Source: Chaetoderma sp. LZ-2023a
Taxonomy: Eukaryota; Mollusca; Caudofoveata; Chaetodermatida; Chaetodermatidae
Assembly (NCBI GenBank): GCA_034401795.1
Contig: CM067367.1
Coordinates: 35,130,880-35,194,879 of the forward strand
Direction: 5' to 3'
DNA: 64,000 nucleotides
The notes beneath the pieces are model-generated. The model was given only the letters and a program-made list of their open reading frames with translations. It ran no database searches and was not told where the DNA came from. Shown piece after piece: positions 55,166 through 64,000 of this stretch (the first letter of the stretch is position 1; every line of letters starts with the position of its first letter). Both the position numbers and the translations under genes were made by a program.

Positions 55166-57468
55166 CATACATACATTAACCGCTTGGCGGATTTCAAACT
55201 AATTTGGCTGGAAGGACCCTAATGCTTTCGGCTTCCGAACATGCATACAGAATTTTGATTAGTAAATTTTTGTGTGAAAATCTGACTATGAAAAATTTAG
55301 CAGAAATTGTCAAAACGTTACTCCTCATTAACCACTTGACAGATTGCAACCCTAGTTGGCTGGACATAAATTGCCAAAATGCATATTCTCCATGACCGCT
55401 TGGTGGATTATATCCAAATTTGGCGGAAGGATTCTGCAGTAGTTGGCTCTAGAACTTCTATTCAGAATTTTTTTTTATAATTCTGTGCAACAACCGTCAT
55501 CAGATGAGATATTTTGACAGTTCGCCTCTATGTCTGCCTCATCTCAAAAGAAAAATAGGAAGTGGAAGTTAGATAAGGGTATACAGGCAACCTACTGAAT
55601 ATTTTGAAAAGTTTTGATAGATAGGTATGTACACACTCGGTATATTTTATAGGCAGCCTTTTTTGACATAGTAGCGGCCTTCTCTGCTGGCAGCCCTTAT
55701 TGCCATAACCGTCCAGGATACCGTTACTGGCCCTTGGCCCCCTTGTTGATAAGCCTTCTAAATTTATTTTATCTTTGAAGTCAATCATCAGAGTTCATTG
55801 CTGTCATGAAGTCAAGATTCATGGTTGCATTGCAGCCACATTTCTGGTATTACATTTGCCTACCCTGGGGTAGTGAATGTGGTCGATTGCTATGACACGC
55901 CATCGACCAAACAATCTAGTTATCACTTACTTTCCATCGTCAGATAGATCCAAGTTATTAGAGATTGTAACCCACAGCCTACAATTTTTCTTTTGATCAC
56001 TTCCAGGGTTGTTAAATCTTAATGTATGATCACACAACCGCCTTTATTAAAATTTGAGCACAATCTGACCAGTTTGTTTCCGATATATCCATAGATTAAA
56101 ATTTGTACAGACCACAGCCAAAGTCTGGAAATCCGTAGGTTATGTTGCTTTTTTACTGTCGTCTAATAGTACACAACCGTCAAAGCATCATGAGATTAGT
56201 TCAACCAATCAGATTGGCCATTGATGGCTTTTCCAACATATCTCTGCCAATCAAAGATAACGAGGTTAAATATATACGCGATGATGCCATCAGAATGGAA
56301 TGGTGTTCCAGTTCAAGACGATTGTCCATTCGGCATTAGATATATCGAGATTTTCAATATAAAAGCGCAGAAATTAGACGAATCCCGCGAAGAAACACTA
56401 AATTAAATACATCTTCTGATAAATCCAGCCACAAATTGACGTAAATAAGTTAAAATCTGCTGTACGAATCGCTCAAAGTTTGCAAAGCACGCGAGATACA
56501 TGTACGGAGGAAACATGTACTGATAAGCGGTTCTGCATAGACTAGGAACCGTGTACCCGTTTGCTTCTAGCCATAGGACTCGTCGAAAGAACTGGAGAAC
56601 CACGGTTGGAATTGATGGCGCGTTTAATTTATCGTAAAATATCGCTACCAAACGCGTAGGGCAAAAAGTTAAACCCGTCATTCAAAATGTCAAACCTGTA
56701 GTGTCAAAATTTCAACCCATCAAGATAAAATTCAAGATGCGTATTGAGATTTTACCAAACACACCATGTCTAAGCAAGTCACTACGAGAAAATGACGGGA
56801 AAATGACGCCATACAGATGCGTTTTAAACGAGCTTTAGGATGCGTTTAAGTAAAGCTAACTAAGATCTGTACTGTATGTGGTCTTTTTATTCATATGTCC
56901 TCAAACATAAGAACCCAACCATATCATATGAATATATGAGTTTTGGCACTACTTGAGTAATGACCTAAACTCGTAGTTAGTTAGTTGATTATATCTTCAT
57001 GACGCCATTTTATGTCAACTTGTCGATTAAATTTGATGTAATAAATGGTAATAAATGCCGTTTATTAAAGCGTAGGCAATATTTAGGCGGTTCCATTTAA
57101 TAAATTCACTACCGCGATAATGGATATGCGGTATACATTAGTCGTAAGAACGCAAGAACTTCTACCATGTCTAGCGTGAAAATGTGTTCTATTTTCGTGT
57201 TAGTGTCTATTACCACTTACTGGCTTAGTCATTTTAGAGAATCGATTTTTCTTGTGAAATATAGAAATATACGTACTACAAGTAGTGAATATTTTGAATT
57301 TAAACAATTTACAGCCCTATCTTATTAGAATCCGGGATTGAAAATATGAGATTTTTGGTAATTAATTTCACTTATCTTAAAACACCCCCCCCCCCCACCC
57401 ACCCCAAAGTCATCACCCCACCCCATGTCCGGCTGGTAAAAATCTGTTTTGGGACCCGTGGTATACAC

Positions 57469-58743
57469 CCTTGATAAATCACATGTCTATTTAAAACTTT
57501 AACATTATTCTAATTCTTGAAAAGGAGACAAATCATACAGAAACAACAAAAAGTATGGAAAAAACCTAGAATTCATTAAAATTTTGCTGCAAACTGAATG
57601 CCATGATGATATACAAATCTTAAAAGTTTCATTGGGATTAAATAATCCCGTGATAAATTAAAGGGCCATTGAAATACTTTAACATTCGTTTTATGATGGA
57701 CAAATAACACAAGAAGAAGTAATTTTCAATTATTATATTAATTACCAAATTTTTTGGCGAAAGGGCAGACTCAACTATTAAATAATTTTTTGATTTGGCA
57801 GGACCTCCACCTGATGCTGCAAGACTGTAAATATGTGTTATATGGTCAATACCAGAATATGGACAACAGCACAGACTGAAGAGCACCTGCCAAATCAACC
57901 CTTAATTACACTGATTGTTATGAAGTTTTGGGCCAATTTTATTCTTAAAGTTAAGACTCCAGACCTTAAAGTATTAAAGAGGCCATAGCTGAGGGTATTT
58001 AATATTTTAAATAACTTGAGTGCCCATTCTTATAAGTCTGGGGCTAAGCACGATATAAATCACACAAAAATAAACGAAGTCCAAACCCGGTAAAAATAAG
58101 GAAAAAATCGGAAAATCCTATTTATTGTCATGTAGACTAAATGCACTGATGGAATAAAACAATACAGCAAAATTTTAATGGGATTTGATAAGTCCTTGAT
58201 TGATTAAATGTCAACTGAAAAGCTTTAACATTCTTATAATTCTTGGCTTAAGCAGGATACATATCACACAAAAAGATTCTAAGCTGGAAAAGTAAGGAAA
58301 AAATTTGATAATCACAATCATTATGATGGCGACTGGATGCAATGATAGGGCAGGCCAAATCCGTAAACTTTTATTGACATCAGATAAGCCCTTGATGAAT
58401 TAAATGTTCATTGAAAAACTTTAATATTTATCTAATTCTTGCCACGCAAGATGTCATTTGGATCGCTATGTCGAGATCCTCCGCTTCGATGAAAACTATT
58501 TATCTCCCTGACTTTACAAAAGCAATGGGTTAATTCCACCTGTCTGTGAACATATTGGTTTCTGTTCAATAACTACTTTTACTTAAAAGCATTTTAATGA
58601 AATATTATGGGGATGTTAATTATGTTAATCATGAGATTACATATTATTTTGAGGTCAAAGTTCAACATCATTCTTAATAAAAATACAACTTTCTTTTCCA
58701 TATGATAACTTCAAGCGTTACCAAGTTGATTAGGTATATGATT
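57469..58743. other. CIBAR1 intron, no feature seen
   Basis: AT-rich. Three stretches (near 57490, 58210 and 58400) share an ACTTTAACATT-TAATTCTTG-type phrase with AATTAAATG/TTGATAA words, so it may be an old approximate tandem repeat of a few hundred bases. No ORF. Confidence 0.4.
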
Positions 58744-58975
58744 TAAACCCGTTAATGGTCAGGCCACCCAAAACCGGCCCTGTAGAGGGGTCTTAAGAAA
58801 TGTCTATTTGCATGCCAAGAAAGGGCTTTTTGAAATCTTACCACTGAAATAACTGGCTCAGTTATAGAGCCAGTCATTCCAGTAGTAGATTTTCTAAAAG
58901 ATTTCCTGGCCTGCAAATGGACGTTCGCTAAGGAAAACGATCAATTTTCATAGCAAATCTTGCTGATTAACACTT
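58744..58975 (+). repeat. foldback A MITE
   Basis: Centre AACTGGCTCAGTTATAGAGC; ends CCCGTTAATGGTCAGGC and TTGCTGATTAACAC. Confidence 0.65.
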
Positions 58976-59178
58976 TAACACTCATATCAGCTCAAAACAG
59001 GTTCTGCAGTGGTTTGGAAAAAACAATTTTTGATAGTTTACCACTGGAATGACTGGCTCGATAACTGAGCCAGTCATTCCAGTGATAAATTGAAAAAATA
59101 GTCTTCTCTTGGTCTGCAAGTGGACATTTTCTATTAGAAAATTGAAATTTTTTCGAACAAATTCAATGGTTTACGGTT
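58972..59178 (+). repeat. foldback A MITE next to a CIBAR1 exon
   Basis: Centre CACTGGAATGACTGGCTCGA / GAGCCAGTCATTCCAGTG, nearly perfect. Its right end (CAAATTCAATGGTTTACGGT) lies about 25 bp from the exon at 59204 and contains the stop that would end a read-through of that exon. Confidence 0.7.
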
Positions 59179-59203
59179 CAATAATAACAGTTGTATCACT
59201 AAC

Positions 59204-59317
59204 TTCTATATCTTGGTCCGTATCGAGATCACCCAGGGTGGAGAAGCACTGTGTGTACACCTCAAGCGCCTTGGCATGAAACAACATCTCAATATGCACA
59301 AACTCTGTCAACGCTTT
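59204..59317 (-). CDS. CIBAR1: CIBAR1 (FAM92) exon, end of BAR domain
   Basis: 38 codons, phase 0 on both sides, acceptor TTGTTGTCTTGCAG and donor GTTAGT. It reads KALTEFVHIEMLFHAKALEV then YTQCFSTLGDLDTDQDIE. The stretch IEMLFH(G/A)KALEVYT is the clearest FAM92/CIBAR signature, at the end of the BAR domain, which senses curved membranes. CIBAR1 binds Chibby at the ciliary base and has also been placed at the inner mitochondrial membrane. If the donor is skipped the frame stops after ten more residues at 59171-59173, giving a possible short form. The 13.1-kb intron on the 3' side is filled with mobile elements. Confidence 0.9.
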
Positions 59318-59789
59318 CTGCAAGACAACAAACACGATTAACAGCCATACAAATTGTCATATGTTCAGTGAGAGTTAAAATTAACTTTTTCAACTCTGAA
59401 ATATGAGTATCTCAATTTGAAAACAAACAGACAGATAGGCAGTATCATATTTCCCCATCAACCAAGTTTAGAATTATTCACTAGCTTATGTTAGCGAGGC
59501 AGCAACATCTTCCATTTAAATTAGATTTTAAAATATTCCTCAACATAGTTCTCATATGATTATGTATATGCTACATTAATATATAGACTGTAGTGTTGAA
59601 AGGGTTAATGCATAATCTGATATCATGGTTAATGTCACTAATCATAAACATTCACATTAATTCAAAATAACGATGACAGCAACCAGGAAATACATACTTA
59701 TGCGCTCACATTTCTACAACATTTGAAAATCCTTCCCCGTTTCAGATCATTTATTGTTGAATCATAATCATCACATAATCACAATTCAC

Positions 59790-59940
59790 AACCTTTTGTG
59801 TGTTCAAATGTGAGCCAGATCGGACAAGTAGTTTCAAAGATATCGATCTGGGATCTGATCCAATCACCCGGACACTTACATACATGCGCACACACAAACC
59901 TGAATGCAATATCCTGTTACCCTTACTGGGGTGATGGTAA
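59790..59940 (+). repeat. repeat D piece
   Basis: GTGAGCCAGATCGGACAAGT and GCAATATCCTGTTACCC...GGGGTGATGGTAAT, as in 40200-40340. Confidence 0.45.
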
Positions 59941-59985
59941 TTATCTATAATAAAATCCAGATGCCTACCGTATAATAATTCTCAC

Positions 59986-60090
59986 CTTTAAATCTGCAAG
60001 TTTCTGTTTCTCAAAGCTCTCCATTTTCTGCTCAATATCTTTGGATGATCTGGAGGCAGTGATGCTGGCTTTCTGATGTGCTGTTACTGC
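59986..60090 (-). CDS. CIBAR1: CIBAR1 (FAM92) exon, BAR domain helix
   Basis: 35 codons between a TGTTCCATTAG acceptor and a GTGAGA donor, phase 0. It reads AVTAHQKASITASRSSKDIE then QKMESFEKQKLADLK. It matches the human segment ending ASRTSRHLEETINNFEKQKM by its pattern, above all (N/S)FEKQK. It forms part of the last long helix of the BAR dimer. Continues directly into the exon at 59204-59317. Confidence 0.88.
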
Positions 60091-60163
60091 CTAATGGAAC
60101 AGAATCATCGTGCTAGTAACATTAACCTTTGAACCCAATATAGCCAATACACCAAGATTACGT

Positions 60164-60400
60164 TTTAACAATTTAATGGTTAAACCGACAAAACTGGCCT
60201 CTGCAGTAACCTTGAGGAATGTCCATCTGCAGGTAAAGAGAAGAGTATTTTTGAAAATTTACCACTGGAATGGCTGGCTCGATTATCGAGCCAGTCATTC
60301 CAGTGATAAATTAAAAAAAATACTTCTCTTTACCTGCAGATGGACATTCAATAAGGAAATATTTAGATTTTCTTGAACAAATTTGACCATAAAAGATTAA
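60164..60400 (+). repeat. foldback A MITE, best-preserved copy
   Basis: Almost perfect hairpin of about 235 bp. Arms are GTCCATCTGCAGGTAAAGAG / CTTTACCTGCAGATGGAC and TTACCACTGGAATGG.. / ..CATTCCAGTGATAA, folding on the centre CTGGCTCGATTATCGAGCCA. It lies 74 bp from a CIBAR1 exon. Confidence 0.85.
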
Positions 60401-60410
60401 TAAATATTTT

Positions 60411-60503
60411 GTTGAATATTTTGAGATTAGTTTGACTGGGAGCTGTTTCTGCCTATCGCAACACCAGGTTACTGTAAAATAAGATTCAAAATTATTCAAC
60501 AGC
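60411..60503 (+). repeat. foldback B MITE
   Basis: GTTGAATATTTTGAGATTAG ... AAGATTCAAAATTATTCAAC. Confidence 0.7.
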
Positions 60504-60554
60504 TTAATTGTATCGTTACATTGAAATCTATAATGTGGCAATTCAGGGATCAAA

Positions 60555-60770
60555 GTGTTAATGGTCAAGCCAGCCAAAAATGGCCGCTGCAATGGTCTTC
60601 AGAAATGGCCATTTGCAGCCCAAGAGAAGACAATTTTTCAAATCTTACCACTTACCAATAAATGATCCAGTCATTCCAGTGGTAAATCTTCAAAAATAGT
60701 CCTCGTAGCAGGCAAACGGACATTTACTAAGCAGAAATTTTAATTTTCTTGACAAGCCTTGACAACGAAA
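60555..60770 (+). repeat. foldback A MITE
   Basis: GTGTTAATGGTCAAGCCAGC, GGCCATTTGCAGCCCAAGAG and, on the other side, TCGTAGCAGGCAAACGGACA. Confidence 0.65.
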
Positions 60771-61324
60771 GCTAGCTCATTACATGTGTAGTTCTCTAAA
60801 TAGTTTGACTATTATGGGTCGCGCCAGGTGAGTTTCAAAATATTCAACATAATATTTTGATATAGAGCAAATTTAATAAATCTCTATAAGGCTAAGAGTT
60901 CCAGTGTAACGGCGTAAACACTGAAATCTCAGTATAGCGACATTTCAGAACAACTATGTCAGAAAATCTGCTAAATAGTTAGTGAATAATTACACATTTT
61001 GACATTATCTATAGTTGCATGTGGCAAACATATTTAAATTTCCATACTGAATTAAAAAAATTTCCATACTGAATTTAAAAAATTTACACACTGAATTTTA
61101 AAATAACCTTAACATCACACTAATCTACATCTAGTTAGATCCATGCATGAGAAAACGAAAATAGCAATTTGATTTGATCTGAAACAGATTCTATGGCTAT
61201 AGCACCATGAACCAATCTAAAATGCAAAGTAGAATTTTCTCAAAAAGAATGCTACAGCACACCTCAGAATTAACTGTACATGTATTGAAACATAGCAATT
61301 TTGAAAATGATGTAAAAAATGTTC

Positions 61325-61413
61325 TACTGAATATTTTGAACATAATTGGATTGGAAGACAATTTGCTGCCTTAGGAAGCAATGTCTTCCAATCCAATTAT
61401 GAATATTCAACAG
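61325..61413 (+). repeat. foldback B MITE
   Basis: CTGAATATTTTGAACATAAT ... ATTATGAATATTCAACAG; inner TTGGATTGGAAGACA/TGTCTTCCAATCCAA. Confidence 0.8.
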
Positions 61414-61750
61414 CATGTTTTTCTTTTGTTTTGGAAATATGTTAAGTTATTTCTGAGCTGTACTACTGTCCACTGAGGGTGATAGACCAGCCAGTGATGC
61501 ATAGTAACACAGGCTCAATACTAGAGAAAAAACACCATTCTATGTGATCATGTGATTGAAATTCTTCACACAATTTCAGCTGGTACAGTTTGATCTATAA
61601 CCATAGTTACCTGTGACTGAAAACAAATGTTAAGGACAACAAGAAATTACTGTGCTTACTGATAACCTGTTAGGTTGTGTGAGTCAGTTCATGATATATT
61701 ATGATAAGAAATGATCAAGAGATAGCAAAAACTTTTAGTTATAGTAACAC

Positions 61751-62219
61751 TAGGCTTGTAAGATTATTGCTTTGATTGATCACGATCGATTATTTAAGAA
61801 TAATCGCGATTAATCGATTAATCAGCCTGGATTAAGAATTACTCAGACTTAACAACAAAGGCATATCAATGACGATCGCTACAATAATGTTTACAAATTT
61901 CTATTTGCATGTCAAGAAGACTATTTTTTGAAAATGTATTACTGGAATGGCTGGATCGAGCATCGAGCCAGACATTCCAGTGATATATTTTCAAAAACAG
62001 TCTTCTCTTGGCCTGCAAATGGACATACATTCACTGAGCAAAATGTTGATTTTCGTGACCGATTGCATAAAAGCATAATTAAGAAGTATGTTTTGAAATA
62101 TGTTATGCAGTAGAAATTATGCACGATTATTCGATTATTTAATTTTGAATCATGATATAATTTCACGATTTAAGAAATAATCATGGTTTTCAATTAAATC
62201 AAGTAATCTCACAAGCCTA
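61751..62219 (+). mobile_element. hAT-like non-autonomous element 1, copy 2
   Basis: 469 bp, TAGGCTTGTAAGATTATT to AATCTCACAAGCCTA, with ATCGATTA-rich subterminal parts as in the copy at 42689. Flanks AGTAACAC (61743-61750) and AGTAATAC (62220-62227) form an 8-bp duplication with one mismatch. A foldback A copy (61895-62050) occupies the same internal place as in copy 1. No transposase. Confidence 0.75.
61895..62050 (+). repeat. foldback A MITE nested in hAT-like element 1 copy 2
   Basis: Centre ACTGGAATGGCTGGATCGAG / CGAGCCAGACATTCCAGT, followed by CTTGGCCTGCAAATGGACAT. Confidence 0.75.
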
Positions 62220-62395
62220 AGTAATACCATCACAAGAGTGGTACCCTGCATACGCGACTCATACAGCTTCGTCCGAAATGTAAATAATCTGAGTGACCAA
62301 CCGAATGACAGACAGAGTGACTTAAACTAGCTGCAAGTTGCAAGTAAATAATTTGTACTAGTTTTCATCCACAATCTACATCCCACCCCTTACAG

Positions 62396-62635
62396 CAGGG
62401 TTTCCACTAGTGGGAGTCCTATACTCCCAAACTTCCTGTTTGGACTCCCAAAAACATACCAAAGAAGTCTTGGGACTTCCTATTTTTTTGGCCCCGACAC
62501 CTCTAAAAACAGTGATTTAAAGCAAATTACATGTATTTGAACCATTTTAGACTTCCATGTTTCTTGCTTGGACTCCCAATAGCACTACCCAGGAAGTCTG
62601 GGACTTCCTGTGTTTAAAAATTAGTGGAAGCCCTA
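62396..62635 (+). mobile_element. hAT-like MITE, 240 bp, with perfect 8-bp target duplication
   Basis: Starts CAGGGTTTCCACTAGTGG and ends TTAGTGGAAGCCCTA, a terminal inverted repeat with 12 of 14 matches. It is flanked by CCTTACAG at 62388-62395 and 62636-62643. Internally GGACTTCCT and AGGAAGTC words recur in both orientations. No coding capacity. In a CIBAR1 intron, about 360 bp from the exon at 63000. Confidence 0.85.
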
Positions 62636-62999
62636 CCTTACAGACAGTTGCTACGAGGTTAATCTATGTCTTACCCACTTATACACTGTAGTAATGAGTT
62701 TGGAACTTTGAATCAGATGTAATGATTTTACTCACTTACTTTAGCATCATAACAATAATTACTCATGTTGGCAAAAGACTTGTACCATGTGAGCACCGAG
62801 CAGGTAGCGACAACGAGTACTTGTTATAACTGGTTGCTATACACAGGCATGCGCTCCCAGGTCAGGCGATAATAATTATTATTTATATATTATTTAATGT
62901 GCACACTTTACAATTATTTATGAATTATATCATATAGTAACCTACACAATACAGAATTCTACAAATTTTACTACTACCACTTATAATTAGCAAGGATAC

Positions 63000-63101
63000 A
63001 ATCTGATGTGTGTTGCCTGGGTTTTTCTGTCTAACTTTCTCCACTTGGATTTTGGATTTCTGTTCCTTCTCTATAGCAGAGGTCGCTGCACGAATATGAA
63101 T
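63000..63101 (-). CDS. CIBAR1: CIBAR1 (FAM92) exon, BAR domain
   Basis: 34 codons, acceptor TGTTTATTTTCAG and donor GTATCC, phase 0. It reads IHIRAATSAIEKEQKSKIQV then EKVRQKNPGNTHQI. The human counterpart is the stretch ending LERTRQRNPSDRHVIS; the (K/R)xRQ(K/R)NP core agrees. The donor GTATCC is not ideal, and the alternative of reading two residues further lacks a GT. Earlier BAR-domain exons, including the start codon, must lie beyond 64000. Confidence 0.82.
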
Positions 63102-63156
63102 CTGAAAATAAACATAATCAATTAAGCCTTTCATCGCCACAATTACGACACATCCA

Positions 63157-63237
63157 CAGGGGCGGACTGGCCCATCTGGCATTCTGGCAAATGCCAGAGG
63201 GGTTGCCCTGCTTGGCTGGCTGACTGGGCCGCCTGTC
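63157..63237 (+). repeat. short GGCGGACTGGCCC repeat
   Basis: GGGGCGGACTGGCCCATCTG and GACTGGGCCGCCTG form an inverted pair about 80 bp apart, with TCTGGCATT/AATGCCAGA inside. It resembles small hAT-type MITEs that I recall from fish and invertebrates. No clear target duplication. Confidence 0.5.
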
Positions 63238-63318
63238 AATTTGAGGGTTGCATATTTTTAGTCAGCCACTAATCCTCTATGTAAGACACCATCCTAAGGC
63301 TATAGGATAGCACTATTT

Positions 63319-63542
63319 GCCCCTTTAACACTCAAATTTGTTCAAGAAAATTTAAATTTTCTCATAGAAAGTGTCCATTCGCAGACCAAGACCATTTAAA
63401 AAAAATTTACCTCTGGAATGGAACCGAGCCAGTCATTCCAGTGGTAAATTTTCAAAAATAGTCTTCTCTTTTTCTGCAAATGGGCATTTCTCAAGACCAC
63501 CACAGAAGCCATTTTTGGCTGATATGAGTGTTAAATAGTTAA
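63319..63542 (+). repeat. foldback A MITE
   Basis: CCCTTTAACACTCAAATTTG ... GATATGAGTGTTAAATAGTT; centre CCGAGCCAGTCATTCCAGTG. Confidence 0.75.
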
Positions 63543-63839
63543 TGAAACCAATACAGCATATATAAAGTATATACTATGTTTGATTTTCAATGGACATACT
63601 CTGATAATGGTAGTCACTGTGATGATGTGTCCGATCTGGCTCAAATTTGAACACACAAAAGGTTGTGATTGTGTGATGCTATTATAGATAAGGATACTGT
63701 GTCGCTCCTAAATCTTGCAAGGATTGTGTGTACTAGGTGCCACTCAGATATACCCTTTTAATTGATGCGGATAAGTCTATAGGCATGGCCTACAAATTGC
63801 TCCTAATGAAATTTCAATACTTTAAAAAATATTATAAAT

Positions 63840-63980
63840 AGATTGAATAACACATTAGCTCAACCCAAATTAGAAGCATTTATGCTTATGGCCACCCACA
63901 AAGCATCTGAACTTGATAATGAAGAAATTATTAATAAAGTCATGAAGACTTCCACTTTGAGACAGAATTTTGTAACATGA
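63840..63980 (+). pseudogene. transposase C-terminal fragment (hAT-like), tentative
   Basis: 46 codons and a stop: RLNNTLAQPKLEAFMLMATH then KASELDNEEIINKVMKTS. The KLEAFMLM box followed by a D/E-rich stretch is like the C-terminus of hAT-type transposases and related BED/ZMYM proteins. No convincing upstream continuation was found, so it is probably a remnant. Assignment rests on one motif only. Confidence 0.4.
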
Positions 63981-64000
63981 TTTAATCGAAAAGGTCTAAT

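Larger units (their letters stand above)
48221..57460 (+). mobile_element. candidate 9.24-kb hAT-like element
   Basis: Left tip CAGGGCTCCCGAAAC and right tip, inverted, CACGGGTCCCAAAAC match at 12 of 15 positions, and both have CCGGACATG 25-38 bases in. The flanks are GTACACAC (48213-48220) and GTATACAC (57461-57468), an octamer with one mismatch. Further in, TACAGTACAGACCTTAGTTA (about 48694) recurs inverted as TACAGTACAGATCTTAGTTA (about 56875). Both sides carry AAACGCGTC-like subterminal words (48740-48960; 56600-56850). The interior has only short frames, several foldback elements and a large palindrome, so it would be a non-autonomous or gutted element grown by insertions. It lies wholly inside one CIBAR1 intron. 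Confidence 0.5.

Noticed and set aside
63157-63237. Considered as a tRNA-like or SINE head
   Set aside because: The inverted pair spans the unit as in a small MITE, and no tRNA boxes are present.
1-64000. tRNA, rRNA or other structural RNA genes, and tRNA-derived SINEs
   Set aside because: Looked for A/B-box-like words and cloverleaf arms; nothing convincing on either strand by eye. A covariance-model scan would be decisive.

Overview
This window looks like a repeat-rich invertebrate chromosome segment, most likely from a lophotrochozoan and probably a mollusc. Three things point there. Two conserved animal genes appear as small exons separated by kilobase introns. Several repeat families are of a type I recall from bivalve and gastropod genomes: elements that open with AGCTCACCTGGCC, close with GGCCCCTTGGGCCTCTTGT, and are filled with GCCATCTTGG boxes. 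DIRS-like tyrosine-recombinase retrotransposons, Penelope-like, hAT-like and LINE copies all occur together. No alignment or database search was run; all calls are by eye.

Host genes. On the + strand, 14996-15067 and 16615-16925 are the last two exons of the histone chaperone SPT16 (FACT complex). On the - strand, five exons between 63101 and 44337 are the 3' part of CIBAR1 (FAM92), a BAR-domain protein of the ciliary base; its 5' exons lie beyond the right edge. The two genes converge, with about 27 kb of repeats between their 3' ends. I saw no convincing tRNA, rRNA or other RNA gene.

Layout. 1-1800: 3' part of a decayed LINE inserted in a GCCATCTTGG-box element. 1801-14280: three such elements, one of them split by DIRS-like copy 1 (4634-11253). 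14996-16925: SPT16 3' end. 17-25 kb: foldback MITEs, an inverted GCCATCTTGG-box composite, and a decayed hAT-like transposase (23330-24942). 25.9-27.3 kb: a satellite of about 145 bp whose units carry a palindromic AGGTCA-n3-TGACCT site, interrupted by a 500-N gap. 29.4-31.0 kb: Penelope-like fossil. 32038-38709: DIRS-like copy 2 on the - strand, inserted in a foldback MITE. 39-41.2 kb: two minisatellites and a 5'-truncated LINE with an 11-bp target duplication. 44.3-63.1 kb: CIBAR1, whose introns carry a 1.57-kb hAT-like element with a perfect 8-bp target duplication, a candidate 9.24-kb hAT-like element, two small hAT-like elements and many foldback MITEs.

The window is mainly a record of nested insertions. 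The order is readable: foldback and GCCATCTTGG-box elements are older, and the DIRS-like and several hAT-like elements sit inside them.
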